A DNA stretch of 64,000 nucleotides from Thermoanaerobaculales bacterium (lineage in GTDB: Bacteria; Acidobacteriota; Thermoanaerobaculia; Thermoanaerobaculales; Sulfomarinibacteraceae): NCBI GenBank assembly GCA_035358815.1, contig DAOPQC010000009.1, positions 92,236-156,235 of the forward strand, given 5' to 3'. The stretch's first letter is position 1. Every line of letters starts with the position of its first letter. A model generated the notes under the pieces. The model worked only from the letters and a program-made list of their open reading frames with translations, was not told the origin of the DNA and did not search any database. The translations under genes were made by a program, and so were the position numbers. Below, one piece after another: positions 59,253-64,000 of this stretch.

Positions 59253-59283
59253 TTGACTGCGGTATTTTTTAGGCTATCCTAAA
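59253..59283 (+). promoter_or_regulatory. Promoter and overlapping palindromic operator of the DtxR-family operon
   Basis: TTGACT (59253-59258), a 16-base spacer and TATCCT (59275-59280) form the promoter. The palindrome TTTAGG-CTAT-CCTAAA (59268-59283) covers the -10, exactly where a DtxR/MntR-type repressor would block it, and TTAGG half-sites resemble known iron/manganese boxes. Transcription should start only a few bases before ATG 59289, so the message is leaderless. Confidence 0.78.
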
Positions 59284-59288
59284 TCTCG

Positions 59289-59969
59289 ATGAGTGGTGAG
59301 CGATCAACTCTCGGACTGACCGCGCCCCAGGAGGACTACCTCAAGCAGATCTTTCTGCTCGGCGAGCGGGGCGACAGCGTCGGCACTCAGACTCTCGCGG
59401 TGCGGCTGGGGGTCCGGCCGGCATCGGTGACGGGCATGGTGCAGCGGTTGGCCGAGCTCGGGCTGGTCGATCACCGCCGGTACCGCGGCGTCAGCCTGAC
59501 CGAGTCCGGGCGCCGGGTCGCGCTCGAGATGCTGCGCCACCACCGGCTGCTCGAGACCTACCTCGCCGAGACCCTCGGCTACGGGTGGGGCGAAATCCAC
59601 GACGAGGCCGAGCGCCTCGAGCACGTGATCTCCGAGCGCTTCGAGGAGCGGATCGCCGAGGCCCTCGGCCACCCCACCCGCGACCCCCACGGCGACCCGA
59701 TCCCGGACGCCCGGCTCTGCCTGCCCGAGGACGGCGCCGGCCGCTGCCTCGGGGAGGGCCGCGCAGTCGGCGCCGTGGTCGTGCTGAGGGTCGGCTCGCA
59801 GGACCCGGACAGCCTGGCAGCGCTGGAGCGCCTGGGGCTGGTGCCGGGCGCCCGGCTCGAGGTGCTCGAGCACTCGCCGGCCGGGGTCCGGGTCGCCGCC
59901 GGCGAAGCGCGCTTCCTGGTGCCCTGCGACCTCGCGGCCCAGGTCTGGCTGGAGGGCGGCGACCGATGA
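59289..59969 (+). CDS. DtxR/MntR-family metal-dependent repressor
   Basis: The 226-residue repressor has an N-terminal winged helix (QEDYLKQIFLLGE, VRLGVRPASVTGMVQRLAEL, residues about 12-75), a dimerisation/metal domain (RRVALEMLRHHRLLETYLAE, WGEIHDEAERLEHVISERFEERI) with Glu/His/Cys-type ligands, and a C-terminal SH3-like FeoA domain. It overlaps the binding-protein gene by four bases (ATGA) and should repress itself and the transporter when manganese or iron is abundant, via the palindrome in its promoter. Confidence 0.92.
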   Translation: MSGERSTLGLTAPQEDYLKQIFLLGERGDSVGTQTLAVRLGVRPASVTGMVQRLAELGLVDHRRYRGVSLTESGRRVALEMLRHHRLLETYLAETLGYGWGEIHDEAERLEHVISERFEERIAEALGHPTRDPHGDPIPDARLCLPEDGAGRCLGEGRAVGAVVVLRVGSQDPDSLAALERLGLVPGARLEVLEHSPAGVRVAAGEARFLVPCDLAAQVWLEGGDR

Positions 59970-60904
59970 CGCGCCTGCCGGCTCTGGCGATGGTGGCGGT
60001 CGCGGCCGTCGGTGCCGGGTGCGGCGCCGGCAGGGCGGTGCCCGAGTCGGGGCCGATCAAGGTGGTGGCGACCACGACCATCGTGGCCGACCTGGTTGCG
60101 CGGATCGGTGGCGAGGACGTCGCCCTGCAGGCGCTGATGGGGCCCGGGGTCGATCCCCACCTCTACAAGCCGAGCGCCGGCGACGTCTGGCGTCTGTCGT
60201 CGGCGCGGGCGGTCTTCTCCAGCGGGCTCCACCTCGAGGGCAAGATGGGCGAAGTGTTCGCCGAGATGAGCCGGCGGGGCGTGACCACGGTGGCGGTCGC
60301 CGACTGCATTCCCGAGTCGAGGTTGATCAGGTCCGAGGGGTTTGCCGGGGTGCACGACCCCCACGTGTGGTTCGATGTCTCGCTGTGGAGCCACGCCGCG
60401 GAGTGCGTGCGGGACGCGCTCGCCGGCCTCGACCCGGAGCACGCCGACGCCTACCGGGGCCGGGCGGAGGACTACCTCGGGGAGCTGGCGGCGCTCGACC
60501 GCTGGGTGCGGGAGCAGGCCGCGGCGGTGCCGGAGGAGCGGCGGGTGCTGGTGACGGCGCACGACGCCTTCTCCTACTTCGCTCGCGCTTACGGCTTCGA
60601 GGTGCGGGGCCTGATGGGCGTGAGCACTGCCGCCGAGGCGGCGGCCGCCGACGTCCAGCAGCTCGCCGAGCTGATCGCCGAGCGGCAGATTCCGGCGGTC
60701 TTCGTCGAGTCCTCGGTGCCGCCGCGCTTCATCAAGGCGCTGTGCGAGGCGGTGGCCGCCCGCGGCTTCGAGGTGGCGATCGGCGGCAGCCTCTACTCCG
60801 ACGCCCTCGGCGACGCCGGCGGCCCGGCCGCGACCTACCCCGGCATGGTGCGGTCCAACGTCGCGACCATCACCGGCGCCCTGGCCGGGAAGAAGGGAGG
60901 CTGA
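59966..60904 (+). CDS. Metal ABC transporter substrate-binding lipoprotein (ZnuA/MntA/TroA family)
   Basis: The 312-residue protein has a lipoprotein signal ending VGAGC (Cys near residue 19). The cluster A-I metal site is complete: GVDPHLYKPSAGD, VHDPHVWFDV, VTAHDAFSYFARAYG and the final Asp in GGSLYSDALG, giving three His and one Asp. The His-rich loop of zinc-specific ZnuA is absent and the operon has a DtxR-type repressor, so manganese (or iron) is more likely than zinc. Confidence 0.9.
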   Translation: MTRLPALAMVAVAAVGAGCGAGRAVPESGPIKVVATTTIVADLVARIGGEDVALQALMGPGVDPHLYKPSAGDVWRLSSARAVFSSGLHLEGKMGEVFAEMSRRGVTTVAVADCIPESRLIRSEGFAGVHDPHVWFDVSLWSHAAECVRDALAGLDPEHADAYRGRAEDYLGELAALDRWVREQAAAVPEERRVLVTAHDAFSYFARAYGFEVRGLMGVSTAAEAAAADVQQLAELIAERQIPAVFVESSVPPRFIKALCEAVAARGFEVAIGGSLYSDALGDAGGPAATYPGMVRSNVATITGALAGKKGG

Positions 60905-60907
60905 CCC

Positions 60908-61690
60908 GTGCGATCGAACGCTGCCCAGGCCCGATCGGCCGTGCCGGCGAACGCGATCGAGGTCGAGGACCTCACCGTCGCCTACGCCGACCAGCCGGTG
61001 CTGTGGGACGTCGACCTCGCGGTGCCGGCCGGCGTCAAGCTGGCCATCGTCGGCCCCAACGGCGCCGGCAAGAGCACCCTGGTCAAGGCCGCGATGGGGC
61101 TGGTGACGCCGGTCGCCGGCTCGATCCGGATCTTCGGCCGGCCGCGGCAGCGGGTCCGCGGCGAGATCGCCTACGTTCCGCAGCGGACGAGCCTCGAGTG
61201 GGACTTCCCAACCGACGTCCTGGACGTGGTTACGATGGGCACCTACGGCCGCCTCGGCTGGCTGCGCCGGGTCGGGGAGCGGCAGCGCGAGGAGGCCCGC
61301 GAGGCGCTGCGCACGGTCGGCATGGAGGCGTACGAGCGGCGGCCGATCGCGCAGCTGTCGGGCGGCCAGCAGCAGCGGGTGCTGCTCGCGCGGGCGCTGG
61401 TCCAGCGGGCGGAGATCTACATGCTCGACGAGCCCTTCCAGGGGGTCGACGCTCCGACCGAGCGCACGATCGCCGCGGTGCTCGACTCCCTCGCCGAGGC
61501 CGGCAAGACGATCATGGTCGTGCACCACGACCTGCAGACGGTCGCCCGGTACTTCGACCAGGTGCTGCTGCTCAATGTGCGCGCGATCGCCGCCGGCCCG
61601 GTGGCCGAGGTCTTCACCGAGGACAACCTGAGGATGACCTTCGGCGGGCGGGTCGGCGTGCTGGTCCGCGGTGAAGCCGCCGGAGGCTGA
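60908..61690 (+). CDS. Metal ABC transporter ATP-binding protein
   Basis: The 260-residue ATPase has Walker A VGPNGAGKSTL (near residue 52), YVPQRTSLEWDFPTDVLDVV, the Mn/Zn-transporter Q-loop region, signature QLSGGQQQRVLLARAL, Walker B MLDEPFQGVD and switch His in VVHHDLQT. GTG 60908 follows GGGAGG. It is the nucleotide-binding unit for the two permeases downstream. Confidence 0.94.
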   Translation: MRSNAAQARSAVPANAIEVEDLTVAYADQPVLWDVDLAVPAGVKLAIVGPNGAGKSTLVKAAMGLVTPVAGSIRIFGRPRQRVRGEIAYVPQRTSLEWDFPTDVLDVVTMGTYGRLGWLRRVGERQREEAREALRTVGMEAYERRPIAQLSGGQQQRVLLARALVQRAEIYMLDEPFQGVDAPTERTIAAVLDSLAEAGKTIMVVHHDLQTVARYFDQVLLLNVRAIAAGPVAEVFTEDNLRMTFGGRVGVLVRGEAAGG

Positions 61691-61691
61691 C

Positions 61692-62813
61692 GTGGAGCTG
61701 ATCGGCGACCACACGCTGCGCATCGTCGCCCTCGGCTCCTCCATCCTGGGCGCGACCTCGGGTGGCCTCGGCTCGTTCGCGGTGCTCCGGCGCCAGAGCC
61801 TGCTCGGGGACGCGGTCAGCCACGCCGCCCTGCCGGGAATCGCTGCTGCGTTCCTGCTCACCGGCAGCAAGATCCCGGTCGTCATCATGGCCGGCGCGGC
61901 GCTCGCGGGCTGGCTGGCGACGCTCGCGGTGCGCCAGGTCACGGCCCGCAGCCGGGTTCCCTTCGACAGTGCGCTCGGCATGACGCTCGCGGTGTTCTTC
62001 GGCTTCGGCCTAGTGCTGCTGACCTACATCCAGCGGCTGCCGAACGCCGCCCAGGCGGGCCTCGAGACCTTCCTGTTCGGCCAGGCCGCGGCGCTCCTGC
62101 TCGAGGACGTGGTGACGATGGCGGCCGTGGGAGCGGTCGCGTTGGTGGCGCTGGCGCTGCTCTGGAAGGAGCTCAAGCTGCTCGCCTTCGACCGCGGCTT
62201 CGGCAGCGGGCTCGGGCTGCCGATGGCCCGCCTCGACGCCCTGCTGACCGCGCTGCTGGTGGCGGCGATCGTGATCGGGCTGCAGACCGTGGGCGTCGTG
62301 CTGATGAGCGCGATGATCGTCGCGCCCGCAGCGGCCGCCCGCCAGTGGAGCCGGCGGCTGGGGCCGATGGTCGCCCTGGCCGCGGCGATCGGCGCGCTGT
62401 GCGGAGCGGCCGGTGCGGTGGCGAGCTCGCTCATTCCGCGGCTGCCCACCGGCCCGACCATCGTGCTCCTGCTGTCCGGCGTGGTGGCGGTGTCGCTGCT
62501 GCTCGCCCCCGAGCGCGGGCTGGTGTGGCGGTGGCTGCGGCTCGGCCGGCTGCGCCGGTCGCCGCAGCTCGACCCGGTCCTGATCCACCTCTATGCGCTG
62601 TCCCTGCAGCACGCCGAGGACCCGGACCACGGCCACTCGGTCGCGGTGCTGCGCACGATGAGCCCGCTGGATGCGGACATCGTCGGTGCCCTCGCGGGCC
62701 TCGAGACCCGCGGGCTCGCGCAGCGGACGACCGGCGGGCTGTGGGCGCCCACCGAGCTCGGCCGGCGCGAGGCGAAACGGGCCCTCGAGCGCGAGGGCGA
62801 GGGGGCGGCGTGA
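61692..62813 (+). CDS. Metal ABC transporter permease 1, with C-terminal winged-helix-like extension
   Basis: GTG 61692 (GGAGG six bases upstream, inside the ATPase end) starts a 373-residue protein. Residues 1-270 are the ZnuB/MntB-type permease with eight to nine membrane segments, the LLGDAVSHAALPGIA motif and VGVVLMSAMIVAPAAAARQ. The remaining 90 residues are soluble (LHRx-like HLYALSLQHAEDPDHGHSVA, LETRGLAQRTTGGLWAPTELGRREAKR) and look like a winged helix of the kind found in DtxR regulators. It overlaps the next gene by four bases (GTGA). Confidence 0.9.
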   Translation: MELIGDHTLRIVALGSSILGATSGGLGSFAVLRRQSLLGDAVSHAALPGIAAAFLLTGSKIPVVIMAGAALAGWLATLAVRQVTARSRVPFDSALGMTLAVFFGFGLVLLTYIQRLPNAAQAGLETFLFGQAAALLLEDVVTMAAVGAVALVALALLWKELKLLAFDRGFGSGLGLPMARLDALLTALLVAAIVIGLQTVGVVLMSAMIVAPAAAARQWSRRLGPMVALAAAIGALCGAAGAVASSLIPRLPTGPTIVLLLSGVVAVSLLLAPERGLVWRWLRLGRLRRSPQLDPVLIHLYALSLQHAEDPDHGHSVAVLRTMSPLDADIVGALAGLETRGLAQRTTGGLWAPTELGRREAKRALEREGEGAA

Positions 62814-63922
62814 ACGCCGGGCTCGAGATCCTGCTGATTGCGGTGGTGACCGCGGTGGCGGCGGCCCTGCCCGGGACCTTCCTGGTGCTGCGCCGGCTCG
62901 CCATGGTGAGCGATGCAATCTCGCACGCGATCCTGCCCGGCATCGTCGTCGCCTTCTTCGCAACCGGGGACCTCGGCTCGCCGCTGCTGGTGGCCGGCGC
63001 CGCGGCGACCGGGGTGCTCACCGTCGCGCTGATCGAGGCGGTCAACCGGTCGCGCCTGCTGCCGGAGGACGCGGCCATCGGGCTGGTGTTCCCCGCGCTG
63101 TTCGCGCTTGGCGTGGTGCTGGTCTCGCGCTACGCGGGCGACGTCCACCTCGACATCGACGTGGTGCTGCTCGGCGAGCTCGCGTTCGCGCCCTTCGACC
63201 GACTCGTCGTCAGCGGCCGCGACCTCGGCCCTGCCGCGCTGTGGGTCATGGGCGGCATCCTGCTGCTCAACCTCGCCTTCATCGCGGTTGTCTTCAAGGA
63301 GCTCAAGCTGGCCACCGTGGACGCGGGGCTCGCGGCGGCGCTCGGGCTGCGGCCGGCGCTGCTGCACTACGGGCTGATGACCGTGGTCTCGATCACCGCG
63401 GTCGGGGCGTTCGACGCGGTCGGCTCGATCCTGGTGGTGGCGCTGATGATCGCGCCTCCCGCCACCGCGTACCTTCTGGCCGAGAGGTTCGGGCCGATGC
63501 TGGCGCTCAGCGCGCTCACCGCGGCGCTGGCCGCGGCCGCAGGGTGCGGTATCGCGTTCCTGCTCGACGTGTCGATCGCCGGGGCGATGGCGACGACCTG
63601 CGGGGGCCTCTTCGCGGCCGCGTTCCTGCTCGCGCCGCGGCGGGGTCTGCTCGTCCAGCTGCGGCGTCGCGCCGTGCAGCGGCTGGAGTTCGGGGTCACC
63701 ATGTTGCTGGTCCACCTGCTCCACCACGAGCACGCCCCCGACGCCGTCGAGGAGTGCCGCCGCGCCACCCTCCACCGCCACCTGCGTTGGAGCGAAGGCT
63801 TCACCCGACAGGTGGCGCGCGAGGCCGAGCAGCGGGACCTGGCGGTCGGCGCCGGGGAGCTGGTCGAGCTCACCGAGGCCGGGCGCGAGCGGGCGCAGCA
63901 TGCAGTTGCGGGGAGGATCTAG
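62810..63922 (+). CDS. Metal ABC transporter permease 2, with C-terminal extension
   Basis: The 370-residue second permease has VLRRLAMVSDAISHAILPGIVVA, VVLLGELAFAPFDR, KELKLATVDAGLAAALGLRP and VGSILVVALMIAPPATAYLL, with about eight membrane segments. Like permease 1 it ends in a soluble, His-containing segment (LLVHLLHHEHAPDAVEECRR) and a helix-turn-helix-like tail (LVELTEAGRERAQ). Two non-identical permeases suggest a heterodimeric channel as in MntC/MntD-type systems. Confidence 0.9.
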   Translation: MNAGLEILLIAVVTAVAAALPGTFLVLRRLAMVSDAISHAILPGIVVAFFATGDLGSPLLVAGAAATGVLTVALIEAVNRSRLLPEDAAIGLVFPALFALGVVLVSRYAGDVHLDIDVVLLGELAFAPFDRLVVSGRDLGPAALWVMGGILLLNLAFIAVVFKELKLATVDAGLAAALGLRPALLHYGLMTVVSITAVGAFDAVGSILVVALMIAPPATAYLLAERFGPMLALSALTAALAAAAGCGIAFLLDVSIAGAMATTCGGLFAAAFLLAPRRGLLVQLRRRAVQRLEFGVTMLLVHLLHHEHAPDAVEECRRATLHRHLRWSEGFTRQVAREAEQRDLAVGAGELVELTEAGRERAQHAVAGRI

Positions 63923-64000
63923 GATCTGGGGGCTAGGATTTAGGATCTAGGATCTAGGTGTAGCGTCTCACAAGGTTGTTCAGTAAAGGGAGTGGTCCAT
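63923..64000. repeat. TAGGATC heptamer repeats at the window end
   Basis: GGATCTGGGGGCTAGGATTT and GGATCTAGGATCTAGG units run from 63914 to about 63958, beginning inside the last codon of the permease gene. The final 40 bases carry nothing recognisable. Confidence 0.6.

Overview
This is a bacterial chromosomal window of very high GC content (roughly 70%). Genes are tightly packed, with many 1-14 base stop/start overlaps, and there are no tRNA or rRNA genes, insertion sequences, phage genes or CRISPR arrays. The gene content is a diderm heterotroph core (SurE, RmuC, NrdR, PcnB, LigA, RecA, RmlABC, AspA) plus a near-complete dissimilatory sulfite reductase island. The composition, the abundance of NtrC-type regulators and the dsrABD-L-N-C-MKJOP set together resemble uncultured sulfite/sulfate-reducing Acidobacteriota (Thermoanaerobaculia-like). 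That placement is my inference; no rRNA is present to confirm it.

Layout. 1-5.1 kb: a truncated gene, an exported SurE, RmuC, a GT39-like glycosyltransferase and an anchored TPR protein. 5.1-10.4 kb: an 81-bp hairpin repeat, a structured RNA region with two mutually exclusive pairings, thymidine phosphorylase, UDP-glucuronate decarboxylase, NrdR with a flippase-like membrane protein, and a histone-deacetylase-fold protein that has lost catalytic residues. 10.4-20.2 kb: a secreted four-repeat protein with its own promoter and terminator, pcnB-ligA-NtrC-type regulator, a small protein, a PAS protein with a degenerate AAA region and Fis-type HTH, and an OmpR-type regulator. 20.4-31 kb: an LtaS-like membrane sulfatase, a second glycosyltransferase, recA, a DsbA-like protein and a stand-alone DsrMK-like pair. 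31.4-52 kb: aquaporin (divergent), then a YeiH-like transporter, dsrA, dsrB, dsrD, a ferritin-like protein, dsrL, dsrN, a TPR protein, dsrC, an RsbRD-like protein and dsrMKJOP, a terminator, a fused siroheme synthase, and an NtrB/NtrC-type two-component pair. 52-64 kb: rmlABC, an HD-GYP response regulator, a second copy of the 81-bp repeat, a cyclic-nucleotide-domain/aspartase fusion, a small membrane protein, a pterin dehydratase, and a DtxR-family repressor heading an ABC metal-uptake operon.

How the dsr island works. Siroheme made by the CysG-like fusion and amidated by DsrN serves DsrAB. DsrC carries both C-terminal cysteines and would return the DsrAB product as a trisulfide to the DsrMKJOP membrane complex; DsrL could feed NAD(P)H-derived electrons. 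The most interesting observation is regulatory. A near-perfect sigma-54 promoter (TGGCAC-N5-TTGC) lies about 43 bases ahead of the first gene of the island, two palindromes of the form GTYAC-N6-GTRAC lie about 110 and 220 bases further upstream (enhancer distance), a third copy precedes cysG, and a sensor kinase plus sigma-54 activator are encoded at the end of the same cluster.

Most gaps longer than 150 bases are filled with unusual repeats: GGGAACG/TTCCCG-type hexamers, TAGGATC-type heptamers, a dispersed TCACGGCG...GAAGCCGGAT unit, CCGCAGAG-type inverted repeats and perfect hairpins. These look like dispersed non-coding repeat families rather than decayed genes.
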